The translations under genes were made by a program, and so were the position numbers. A model generated the notes under the pieces. The model did not search any database, was not told the DNA's origin, and worked only from the letters and a program-made list of their open reading frames with translations. This document shows positions 48,932 through 59,078 of a stretch of DNA of 64,000 nucleotides, one piece after another. Origin of the DNA: Collybia mongolica (lineage: Eukaryota > Basidiomycota > Agaricomycetes > Agaricales > Clitocybaceae); NCBI GenBank assembly GCA_013420905.1, contig JAAXNY010000011.1:1054001-1118000 (forward strand), written 5' to 3'. Numbering within the stretch: the first letter of the stretch is position 1; each line of letters opens with the position of its first letter.

Positions 48932-49440
48932 ACTGTTGAGTTAACCCAAGGGGCTCTGTTACAGCTGTTTAGGCCTTATCCACTAAGTCAATCTGGATCA
49001 TTGTTTGTTTGTTCAAAGACCATTGACTCTACAAGTCTGATATCTGCTGACTCCCTCTTTAGGGCTAAGTCAGATTGTTCATTCAAAGATGCACTACTCC
49101 CTTTGTAAGGTGAGTAGGATTGAGTTCACATTATGAGTTGAGAGTAGTGAATATAGTTGATTTAGCTAGGACAAGCTAAGGGAGCTAATTATATACATAA
49201 TGGCTCAATAAGCATAGATAAGTGTGGTTTACACTATTGGTCATCTAGATAAGAGGATTAGTAATGGTGAGAAAAGAAGTACATATATAGTGTCTTTGTA
49301 AGGGGATTGCTCATTCATGTCAACATTGCACAATATTACAATCACAGATCAGAGATTGTAATCACAAGCTGAAGTTGTAGATCACAAATCAGAGTCACAA
49401 GTTGTAGGCCATATCACACATTACAGATCATAAACCCAAC
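48932..49440. repeat. Possible LTR-like sequence
   Basis: Begins TGTTGAGTTAACCC, includes a TATA-like tacatatatagtg near 49278 and then an array of short atcacaag / atcacagatc words (49330-49430). This resembles the architecture of fungal Ty1/copia-type solo LTRs, but no second copy, no TG…CA end and no duplication was confirmed. Confidence 0.3.
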
Positions 49441-49818
49441 TGTCATCTCAATATGTGTGCCACTTGTCAGAATAATGCAGGCCCATTATGCAAACATATC
49501 TACTGTACTAGCAAACTGAATGACATGGCAACAATAGAGGTATTATACTGGCATTGTATAGATTAGATATATAGTGGTCACACCTTGGTAGGGAACCCTC
49601 AGATTTATCTCTTGGGATTTCCCCTACCAGCTGGAAGTTGGCTGACTTGTGATCATACACACTCCAACTTAGGGTTGCCCTGACAGTCTTGAGATAAGGA
49701 TTGGCCAATGTTTGTAAGCATGTGTAAGCAGTGATACATAAAGAAGAAAAGATAGATAGGATGCATGGTAAAGGAATTTGTAACATTACCCTTGTTCTAT
49801 CTCTGAAGCATCCCAGCT

Positions 49819-50235
49819 TCAGAAATCAATCAGTTCTTCTGTCATATTGGCTATGGCTCCGTCGTCTACATCTTCCTGTTTGCCTCTGTTCCATTGCTGA
49901 TTGCAATAATGTCCTACTGTTTGGGGTTTTGGCCTTTCTGTACATTGTATGTAGTTATGTCCTGGGGCAGGTTGGTGGCATGCTGAACAGTAACATTTTT
50001 TGAAATCCAGAGTTGCATATCCAAACTCAAGACATTTGGAACACATGATGATTTTCTGGAGAATTTGATATTCCACCTGGCCGAAGTCAATAGGTTTCTC
50101 ATGACTTCCAAAATGGCTAAGGAGCTGTACTTTACACTCCCCCCATGTCCTTGTGGACTCCACATTGTTAGAATGAGAAAGACCAAAGAAGATAGAAGTT
50201 CCAGAAGTGTCCAGATGAAGCACCAGAATGACCAC
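49819..50235 (-). pseudogene. Zinc-knuckle-like fragment
   Basis: A minus open stretch of about 138 codons with a Cys/His cluster, MCSKCLEFG… then CYCSACHQPAPGHNYIQC. The spacing (C-x2-C-x6-H-x4-C) is close to the CCHC knuckle of retroelement Gag/ORF1 proteins. Its position inside the transposon island suggests a decayed retroelement ORF; no neighbouring polymerase was found on the same strand. Confidence 0.3.
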
Positions 50236-50354
50236 AACAGTTGTATTGGCAACAGTAAAGCTAAGTCTAGTCTAGGTGGCTTGGTGATGTGGCATTGAGC
50301 ACGTGAGACAAGAAGTCACGTGATTCTAAATCTAACACACATGGACTGCAAAAA

Positions 50355-50419
50355 TCCATGTGGAGTCCACAAGGATGCCATATAAATCATATAAATCAGT
50401 ACAGACTGCAAGAGCCTGT
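50355..50419 (+). repeat. TATA-bearing dispersed repeat, copy 1
   Basis: Contains GTCCACAAGGATGCCATATAA then ATATAAATCAGTACAGACTGC. The reverse complement of 63001-63061 matches along its whole length with few differences. Confidence 0.7.
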
Positions 50420-50440
50420 GCAGACACTATATAAATTTGC

Positions 50441-52666
50441 TCATTTATGTACTACTAAGACACCAATACTAGTAACCACTCATTTATATAGTCATTGTTG
50501 AAAAGGCAAACCTGGGGGAATAGATGTATGTACCAAAAATGGTCTAATGACCACAATCTATACACACACAACACACACAATCCAACAGGATCACAGGTTT
50601 AAGTTTGAGGGAGGAAGCTAGAAAACTTCAAAGATTTCAATAGTGAAGATGGACTTCATAAAAATCAGTCTCATGAGAGAATGTTCTTTCTTTTCTAAGT
50701 TCTCAGACTTGGACTCTGTGAGTATCAAGGAATATATCAAACTAGTATTATGGGTAAGATGTTTTTATTTGTATCATGACAAGATGCATAGTTGTAGAGA
50801 TGGGCATAATGAAGTCAAAAGACTTGTAATGACTTCTTTAAAAAGGGTCTTGCAATATTAAGTCCTTGACTCAATTTCTCAGACTAAGGCAATAATTGAC
50901 CTTGGGTTCCAAACCAAGTGATAACACTGTCCCAGAGCCTCAAACTCTAGATAGATCCTATGAAAAGGTGGGTCTCATGATACTACATATCCTCAACCCA
51001 GGCCTTTGATAAGGTAACAACAATAATTGGTCTCAAGTTCAGACTGGGCACCAACACTATCCCAAGAACAAGTCCTTAGATAGATTTTACTTTATTTTAG
51101 AGGGTCTCAACTCAGAAGAACACCTTTCTCTAATGTCACTACAACTGTTTGGTCATATTGACAAATGGGTGATTTAATGGGGCTCCAATTCTTCTGTAAC
51201 AAATTGTGTCTATGAGGTATATGTAAGGAATGGATGAGCCAAGACAGCCTGCTATCATAAGAGAGAGTAACAATTATTGTAATGATAGGTAACCAGTAGT
51301 AGCAAAAGCTGAGTGCTTAGCAAGGGGGTGGCAGAACAGGAAAATCTGATATACACTCATATTTTTTTTATGCCTCACAAGGACCCCCCTCCCCCCCCTG
51401 CTGCCATATATGGGTATATTTTGATTATGTAAACATGTTTTTTGCAGAAAAAAATAGAAAACAATTCATGAAGAAAGTTAAACATGTCAGCATTTTACTA
51501 GTCTGCTAGCCTTACAGCTTGGGCATGTCCAGTTCTTGGGTGCAAATGCATGCTTCATACACTCCCAGTGAAACTGGGAAGGCACAAATCAGAAGTAAGA
51601 ATTATTAATGTATGGTAAAGGACAAACCCATTTTGTTTTGCAGCCAGGTATGTACCTGACATGACATCACCAAATCTCCCATCTTAATTTCTGCTGCTGA
51701 AACTGCATTACTGCAAATACAAACATCAAGGCCCAGTGGACAAGTTTTTCCATATATAATGAGCACAAGAATTATTTGTTGCAGGGAAGGATAGAGGAGC
51801 CTCTGTTGGTGTGGCTGCATCTGCACCCAATGGCTGTGATGTCAAAATACTATCAGGCATTGGCACACACTCCTCAGGATCCTCTCAATTGGATAATGGT
51901 GAGCTTGGATGCATTATATCACCAAAGTTCAAAGGGAGTGGCAGTTCCTCCAGTTTGGTATGAAAATTTGGGGGTGACAGTGGGGTCTGGTTTGGTTTGC
52001 CTTATGGGTTGACTCAGCTTTGCAAGCTTTTGATGTTCAATGACTCTCTAGATTTTGTTCTCCTCCTGTTCCAATGTGAATGTCTAATCCACAGTCTGGA
52101 CAGTTAAGTATACTGTCTATGGTATACAGTATTTGGAGTTGATACTGTTGCAACATTATCATTGCCATAGGTCATCAAACAAATATCTTGTACCTCTTCT
52201 TCTTTGCCATGACACTCTGTCCTTATCTAAGTCTTCTTATAATGTTTTGAGTATGAAAAAAGTTTATTATGAACTATTTACAATTAAAAATGCTTCTCAT
52301 TGTCATTGAGGCAAGTAGGCTACCTTAAACATTCAACAATGACACCACAGGCTGTCCTAGCCGATTTTAGCCCAAGTTGGAAAAAAAAATTCAAACCTTG
52401 GTGGACCCCCCCCCTCCCACCTGGTATCTGGGATTCCCATTCCACCACCCCCTTGGTGCTTAGGGTATAGTAGGGTATAGGGTATGTATGAAATGTCTTG
52501 GAAGCCTGGGCCTTATCTTTGTCAGTGGACAGGTGCCCAGGAGGAGTACTCCTATTCTTGGTTGCCATTTTACCAGGGCTTGGCATGCTGATCTCTTGAT
52601 CACTTCTCTCTTGATACATGTCAGCTAATTCTCTCAGCATATTAGGATATCCAGTCCTTCTGTGAT
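50441..52666. other. AT-rich part of the transposon island, no gene seen
   Basis: About 2.2 kb of low-complexity, A/T-rich sequence; only unsupported short frames. The phrase agcaaaagctgag at about 51300 recurs at about 53868. Confidence 0.45.
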
Positions 52667-52681
52667 CCAAGTTCCAGTATC
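52667..52681. repeat. Target-site duplication of truncated LINE, left copy
   Basis: CCAAGTTCCAGTATC, identical to 53274-53288, directly next to the T-rich tract at 52682. Confidence 0.9.
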
Positions 52682-52702
52682 TTTTTTTTTTTTCTTTTTG
52701 TT
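52682..52702. other. T-rich tract, complement of a LINE poly(A) tail
   Basis: Twelve T, one C, five T, one G and three T. It marks the 3' end of the minus-oriented truncated LINE copy. Confidence 0.8.
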
Positions 52703-53273
52703 TCAGCATTTTATATACCAACTGTACCTAATACATGTGCTGGTCACTACAAGTAGTAATTGGGGGAATGGGGAGGGGGGGCAGAGGACAAAGCACCGCG
52801 GAGCTGGGATGCTTGTCTGATTGAGGTCAAGCTAGCGAATGGAGCCAGAGCTCATTGTACACAGGCCGGTAGGGCCAATCTATGCCAGGGGGTAGGCCCC
52901 CCACTGCGGTGCCCCGCAGTGGGTGGTGGCTTCAAGTCCACCGATTATCCAGGTTCACATGTTTGGGCAGGGAGCACCCTATAGCCGTCACTTAGAATAC
53001 TGAGTACTGCCCCTAGCCTGTTTAGGACTAGGGAACGTCGAATGCGAAAGCACTTTTGTTCTCCGAAAGGAAGTCAACCAGCCACACATAGTGCAGCTGA
53101 CAGCCAGGCTTATCTTCCCATCCATGTCTTGGACAGTTGTATAGGATGTGTTGTATGGTTTCCAGGGGAGCACTGCACCTACAGGAGACAGATTCTTCCT
53201 TGAAGAATCATGATCGGAATGCCCCAATTGGAGCGTGTCCAGTGATGCATTGCACCATGCAGGCAGTCAGAGC
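52682..53273 (-). mobile_element. 5'-truncated LINE copy (592 bp)
   Basis: The reverse complement matches the last ~590 bp of the LINE at 58402-62504, including …GGAGCACTGCACCTAC (zinc-motif coding end), …GGCAGTACTCAG, TTGGGCAAGC and the final stretch before the poly(A) tail. A perfect 15 bp target-site duplication flanks it. It carries only the C-terminal zinc-binding tail and 3' UTR of ORF2, so it is non-autonomous. Differences between the copies mean it is not a very recent product of that copy. Confidence 0.9.
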
Positions 53274-53288
53274 CCAAGTTCCAGTATC
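53274..53288. repeat. Target-site duplication of truncated LINE, right copy
   Basis: CCAAGTTCCAGTATC, identical to 52667-52681. Confidence 0.9.
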
Positions 53289-54563
53289 CTCTTGACTATT
53301 AGGGACTGTCCCATGCTGGAGTACATAGTTGGCTTATATACTCCAAGAGTTTAGTCAGAAATTTTTGGAAAAGTAATGAATAGGACTAGGGTCGACCCCC
53401 TAGGTAAAATTTAGAGTAAATTTCCAAATTTCTCCTTAATAACCCCCATTTTATCTCTTTGGATTTAATCAGAAATACATATATCTCAATATACTCAGCA
53501 GGAACATTAAGGGAAAAATAGGAATTTTTCTGGAATTAATCCATGGAAAAAAGGCAGAGTATATTAAAGAGCATACATTTCATATTTTTCCAATTTTTAT
53601 TTTCTGACATATGGATGCATCTTTACAGAATGTGAAAACATTGAAACAGTTTTGTTGCCTACTGTATATGAAACATCACCTTGGCTTTCAGCTGGGAGTA
53701 GCCATGAGATGCCACTCTAAAAGCAGTTTTCATTAGTATGCTCATTGGGTATATTCCAAATAGTATGGAAGTATTTTCAATGAGAATGATTGGAGCAAAT
53801 TACTAATTTGATCTACTATGTGCTACTCAGGCAAAACCAGTGTTAATTCTTAAAATAGACTTTGAGCAAAAGCTGAGTATATTTGAAAGAATATTTTGAA
53901 TATTCTCCAAATTTACCCATGAGAGCATGAATGGGTTTTTTCTTAATCTGATCTGAATTTAATTTAAATGTTATCTTTAGGTATAGAAGCCAACTCTCCC
54001 AGTGCCAAGTCCATTTGTAGTCTTGGCACAAATACAGACCTGTCATGAGTCCATATTCCCTTCTTGCTATGGTCCTTCTTGAGTACATTTTGTTATGCAT
54101 CATGTTGTATAGACCATGCTTCATCTATACTTTTTCTATACCCTTGGTGGGCAATCCTGTTCTTAGATAGTCTTTGTGATGTATACAACCCTTGCCTGGG
54201 ACATTCCTTAGGCATGAAGTTGTTGTGCTACTATTACATCCATTGACATCTAAAGGCACCTGGCTCAATAAATAGACTCGTAATGATGATCATACTCATT
54301 ATCTGGTTCCCTTTTGTCTCAAGGCAACTAAGCGGTCTTGCTATGGTTATTGGATCAAGTTCTCTTCCACAATCCTTCATTATCCATAGCATGCATCATT
54401 ACAACATGCTTTATTAGCACAAAATTGTTAAATTATGAGTGCAGATGGTTGCCCATTGTATCATTGTTGTCTTCATTCCTGCTGTTGTTGGTGCTGCTGC
54501 TGTTGCCATCATTGCCACTGGCCTTGTTGTCATTGTTGCTGCTGCTGCTGTTGCTGTCTTCAT
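53289..54563. other. Intergenic, AT-rich, ending in a CTG/TTG microsatellite
   Basis: No gene seen. At about 54478-54556 there are CTG/TTG trinucleotide runs (gttgctgctgctgctgttgctg) directly left of the hAT terminus. Confidence 0.5.
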
Positions 54564-54588
54564 TAGTGTTTGAGAGTCCGGTTTGGTC
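54564..54588. repeat. hAT left terminal inverted repeat
   Basis: TAGTGTTTGAGAGTCCGG then TTTGGTC. The right end in reverse complement reads TAGTGTTTGAGAGTTTGGTC, so the match is interrupted by a 4-bp CCGG. Confidence 0.75.
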
Positions 54589-54999
54589 TGGTTTTTTAGG
54601 ATAATCTCAAGTCAACCGATACTGCAACCGGTCCTATATAACCACGAGATGCCACGAAAACCGGACTGGACCAACATCAACCAGTTGATATCAGTTCAGT
54701 TAAAGCCATAAAACCGGTTAATGGCAGTCCCAACCGAGACCAGTTCACAACCAGTTTGGACCAGTCAAATGTCCAGTTGAGACCAGTTAGCATTTGACAA
54801 ACAGGTTAATCTAATCAACTACGAAGGCTACATCAAGTTCATCCTCAAGGTTGTCAGCCATGAGCATGTCTTGATACAGGTCTGTGTCAACCTCTTCAAC
54901 AAGTCCAGAGTTCCAAGCTGCAAGATCGGCAATGTTTTGATGCCATGCGAATTTCATGAGCTGCAACTCTTCAAACCTCTTTGCACCCAAACACGCGCG

Positions 55000-57900
55000 T
55001 CAATCATCAGCAACTTGTTTGCTGGAAGAGAACAGCCTCTTGCAAGGGACAGAGGATGCCTGTGCAGGAAGGATATTGATTGCAATCCGAGCAAGTGTTG
55101 GATAGATGTCACAATGATCCTGCCACCATGTGACGACATCAGTATCCTTTGAGACATCAGCTGGCATGTCCTTCAGGTATTGCTGTAATTCAGGTTGCCA
55201 GCCTTCTTTGTCATCCTTTGTTACAAGTGAAAGGCGATGCCGATTGTATTCGGACAAGATGGATCCGTCGTGGGCGGTGGTAGGAGTTACACTGTTGGGT
55301 GTAGTTACTGGAATTGGCTCCATCCTTGGCTGACTCTTCCAATACTCCTCCATCTACCACAAACTGGGGAGTGAGCACTTGAACCAGCCAGATAGACATT
55401 ACTGACCTTATCCTCGAGGACCTTCTCCCCCTCGTCTTGCCAATTCTTCACATGTCTGTTACCGGCAGCCCGTTCTTCCTCTTGTTCCTTCGCTCCACCC
55501 CAAGCCAGCCTGATATACGCAAGCTTGTAGTACGGGTGAAGAGCTATAGGTTGTGTTTTTGAGCCTGAATGCAATGGAAGTGATTCCGAACTTACCCAAG
55601 GCAAGAAGAAAACTCGGCTTCCTGTCGAAGCGGGAGTAGTACTTCTGAAGCTTCTCCAGGCCATCGTCAATTGCATCCCTGTATTTGGCGAAGCAAACAT
55701 GGTCATGTTTCGCCTCCCATGCAGTTTGCAGTTCTTCAATTGCGGGGAGGGCACACCAGAGTGTTGGGAGTTGTTCGGATGAGAAATGGTGTTGTACCTT
55801 CTTAGAATCCTAGCATGTCATGTAAGCGCGGCCACACAGCATAGTGACCAGTACAAACGAAGATGACATACTGTCAGGATATCTTTTACGTCCCTCACTC
55901 GCTCCCAATCATCATCTGACAGCTGAAACGCACTCCATGGGATCTTTTTTGCGATTCGGCCATTGGTGCAAACTGTGGTAATCGGCCCAAACAAAGCATT
56001 GGCTGAGACGAGGAAAAGATTGATGGGCTTGAAACGTTGATGTCAATACGTATCCCCAAAGGTGCAGAGACAGCTCACCTGGCATAGGCAATAGGAACGC
56101 TCTAGCATACCGTGAGCTGTACCCCATCTAATGTTGCTGTGGGGGGGGATTTTGAGGGGTTCGTTGATCTTGCACTGAATTTGCAAGTTCTCGAAATATT
56201 CAATACGTTGACTGGAGGCCTGAATCTATTAACAAGGGTAAGCGTTGAACCGAATCATAACCAATATGGAACGCACCTTGATAGCAATTGTTCGAACGGC
56301 TGCAATCACATCAAGTGATCCGCCAAGGACACGGTTACCAGGTAAGTCCGGATCGTATTCCCAGATTGCCATTTGATTCTCCACCGCAGCTAGTTTCGTA
56401 ATATGGCCCATCACAGCCACGTTCGCAAGGTTCACCACATGTTCAAGGCAGCTGACACGATCATCAGGTATGTTGTGCTCGAAATAGGAATAGAAAAACT
56501 TACAGTAATTGGTTTTCACCAGCATCCCAATGCTCATATCCTCGCGTATCGTGGACAGTCTCAATGGTGGCACAGCTGGTGTTATTGTTGGAAGTGTTGT
56601 CCAATGTTACAGTGAATAGCTGTGCGTGTTTCAGTTATCTTATCAAATAGTAATCTAATCATCAATCACCTTCGACTTATCTGGGGTTGTGATACCCACG
56701 CAGTCACACAACCCAACAAAGTACCGCCCAAGGTTCAAACCACTGTGATCTCCTGAAATACCCTGAAATCCGACAACCTCTGACCACAAACGCCATTTCC
56801 GCTCTTTTACCTCGATCCAGTGTGCCGTCATTCCTAGAAACAATCCCTTTGTATTGTCGGCCGTCCATCCATCGGTGGTGGTTGAGACTTTCCCTGGCGC
56901 TGCCTGTTGAGGGTTTGGTGAGTACGAGATGGACTACAATGGTATACAACTGACAAGAATATCCTTTTTCAAACCTTGCAGCCATTTGACGCACTCATTG
57001 TGGAGGTGCACCTTCACGTCATATGTGCTCGGCAGATCTGGACAGGTTGCTCGTGGCCTCATCGCAACAAGGCAGTTCCAAAACAACGCCTTGTTGGCCA
57101 CCGCCAGCGCCTAACAACGAGGTTAGTGTTACCTCTCGTTCTGTTTTGTAAAGCTTACCTGGTCATCACAGGCGATAAACTTTGTGACGGCATGCAATAC
57201 ACCCTCGCGCGTGAACTCCCTTGGTCCCTGCACCTTTTCGACAACCCCATCAAGTTTCACTTGAATCTTTCCCTTTGGGTTGTTCTTCTTTCGCTGCATT
57301 TCGTTCCAGATTGGTCGAGGGATAGCAAAGTGATTTTCAGGTATGTTTTTATCCTTGCACAGCTCTTGGTAACGCTCATAGTGCTGGCGGATATGCGATC
57401 GACAGGTCGAGTTTCCACCAGTGTAGAAAGTTTTTCGGAGCCCTCCTTTCTTCAGAACCTGTCCATCAACCCTATGATGTTGTAAGTATCCTTGTCGTAT
57501 TCTCTCCGTTGCAGAAAACTAAGGCTTACTTGCACAGCATGCACCATCTTCCTCAAACGGTCTCGGTCTTGCTTCCCTTCTTGAACGTGACAACGACAAT
57601 GTCTGAAAAGATTGTCAAGAGGTCCTTTGTGCTATCCTTTCTCACGTTCTTCATTGACCCTATCTCGATCTCATGCTGCTTGTCCCCATTGTTTTCCTGC
57701 CATTGGTGAGTATCGATTTTAGTGGTCATGAACGTATGAATGCACCTCATCACTTTCTTCTTCACTGGGTTGGCCACCAACAGGAACACTATCATCATCG
57801 ACTACCTCAATCTCCGACTCCTGGCTCTCGACAACTTCCTCATCAGGCTCTAGTGAAGGTTTTATCCGTTTACAATGATGGGTCTTTGGTACCTCTTCAT

Positions 57901-58039
57901 CAGAACTGTCGCCATCATCTTCGGTTTCATCAGGGGCATGCCACTTGTGGCTACCTGCTTTTGGAGCTTGTGCCTTGGTTTTCCCCTTGTTGGACCTCGT
58001 GGCAGGTTCTTTCCTCGTTTTGGCCTTGGGCTTCGCCAT
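55000..58039 (-). pseudogene. hAT transposase, one premature stop
   Basis: Start MAKPKAKTRKEPATRSNKG at 58039, stop at 55000; about ten exons with 45-75 bp introns rejoin in frame. After an acidic N-terminus comes a BED-like zinc finger (RWCMLCK … STCRSHIRQHYERY). The catalytic-region motifs follow: VSTTTDGWTADNT, FLGMTAHWIEV, TLDNTSNN (D of the DDE core), CLEHVVNLANV, NIRWGTAHGMLER. The C-terminal hAT dimerisation domain is WWQDHCDIYPTLARIA … PCKRLFSSSKQVADD. The only break I found is TGA at 57553-57555, just before the zinc finger, where CGA (Arg) would fit: a single C-to-T change. The gene is therefore almost intact. Confidence 0.85.
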
Positions 58040-58381
58040 GTTGAGAGAGTGAGTATGCTGCAGATGCACGTGTGTGCCAGCAGCATTGTTTGTTCATATA
58101 ATATCTGTGATCTCACGCCCCATTGCTTGGTTATGAATTCCACAAGTTTCAGTCTTTTGTGTATCTGCATCAACATATATATGTAACTGTGCAACAACTA
58201 CTGAATGGATCATAGCAGTGGTCTGAACCAGTCATAACCGGTATGTTTCTGGTTAATATATTAGCTTGAGATTGTGTAACTGGCAACCGACAAACTGTCG
58301 ATCCTACCATAACTGCAACCAACAGTCCGGTTGATGTCAGTTGCAGTTCGGTTCGGTCAACGGTTATTTTTCAGTCATATG

Positions 58382-58401
58382 GACCAAACTCTCAAACACT
58401 A
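58382..58401. repeat. hAT right terminal inverted repeat
   Basis: GACCAAACTCTCAAACACTA; complementary to the left end at 54564 apart from the 4-bp difference noted there. Confidence 0.75.
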
Positions 58402-58402
58402 G

Positions 58403-59056
58403 TTAGAATGCCATAAGGACGTCACTGACATTCTCTTCCTGCAGGAGCCACCATGGGCCACTGTATGGTATACAGCCTCCCTGACTGAGAAAGATGGGAT
58501 CCCCATCAGGGGTCCCCCCGTCCACCTGGACTGGATTCCCATGTTCCCCAAAGGGTTCAACACAGCTGAAGACTGGCCATGTGTCATGGCCTACGTCAAC
58601 CGAGCAATCCACTTGGTTAAACCTAAGCTCCAATCAGACATCGTCAACCACTGCGATGTCATGCTCATCACTGTACGAGATCACCTTGGCCCAGTGCATT
58701 TGATGAACGTCTACTCAGATGAGAACGGATCTGCAATCCGATTCCTCGAGGACCACCTGGAGGCCTTCCCCAATGTTAGCTACATGGGGGGTGATTTTAA
58801 TTGCCCCTCAGCGCATTGGGATGCTACCCTCAATCATGAGCACCCCATGGCCAACAGACTCATGGAGTGTGCGGCTGCCCTCAGCCTTGAGAGGATTGCC
58901 CCCCCTCAGGTCGGGTCACGCATCAGCCATACAACTTGGCTCTGCATGGCTCGGTCCTTGACCTTGTGTTTGTCCCAGCATTCTGGGGATACAGCTGACC
59001 TGACGATAGGTGATAAGGGTGAGCCCAATCACTTCCCTCTACTCCTAGACCCTTAG
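58403..59056 (+). pseudogene. LINE ORF2, endonuclease domain (broken)
   Basis: The open frame begins right at the hAT terminus with LECHKDVTDILFLQEPPW, the QEPP metal-site motif of APE-type endonucleases. It contains GGDFNCPSAHWD (the D/N catalytic motif) and MECAAALSLERI. A shift near 58925 moves the expected GSVLDLVFVP motif (catalytic SDH/DL region) to another frame, and the original frame ends at 59056. The first residues of a normal endonuclease domain are absent. Confidence 0.85.
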
Positions 59057-59078
59057 GGTCGAGTTCCCTGAAGAGAAG

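Larger units (their letters stand above)
54564..58401 (-). mobile_element. hAT-family DNA transposon (3.84 kb)
   Basis: The element has inverted ends (TAGTGTTTGAGAGT…) and one multi-exon hAT transposase on the minus strand filling the space between. The subterminal zones are dense in short AACCAGTT / AACCGG words (54620-54800 and 58215-58370), as expected for transposase-binding clusters. The 8 bp next to each end (GTCTTCAT and GTTAGAAT) do not match, so the target-site duplication is lost or the flanks have been rearranged. Its right end is one base away from the in-frame LINE endonuclease sequence. Confidence 0.82.

Noticed and set aside
53860..53880. gagcaaaagctgag as a possible left target-site copy for the full-length LINE (right flank gagcaacagctgag at 62506)
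   Set aside because: One mismatch, a third similar phrase at about 51300, and no LINE 5' end next to it; chance or shared background repeat is more likely.
54556..58409. 8-bp target-site duplication of the hAT
   Set aside because: GTCTTCAT and GTTAGAAT agree at only four of eight positions; shifting the ends by one or two bases does not help.
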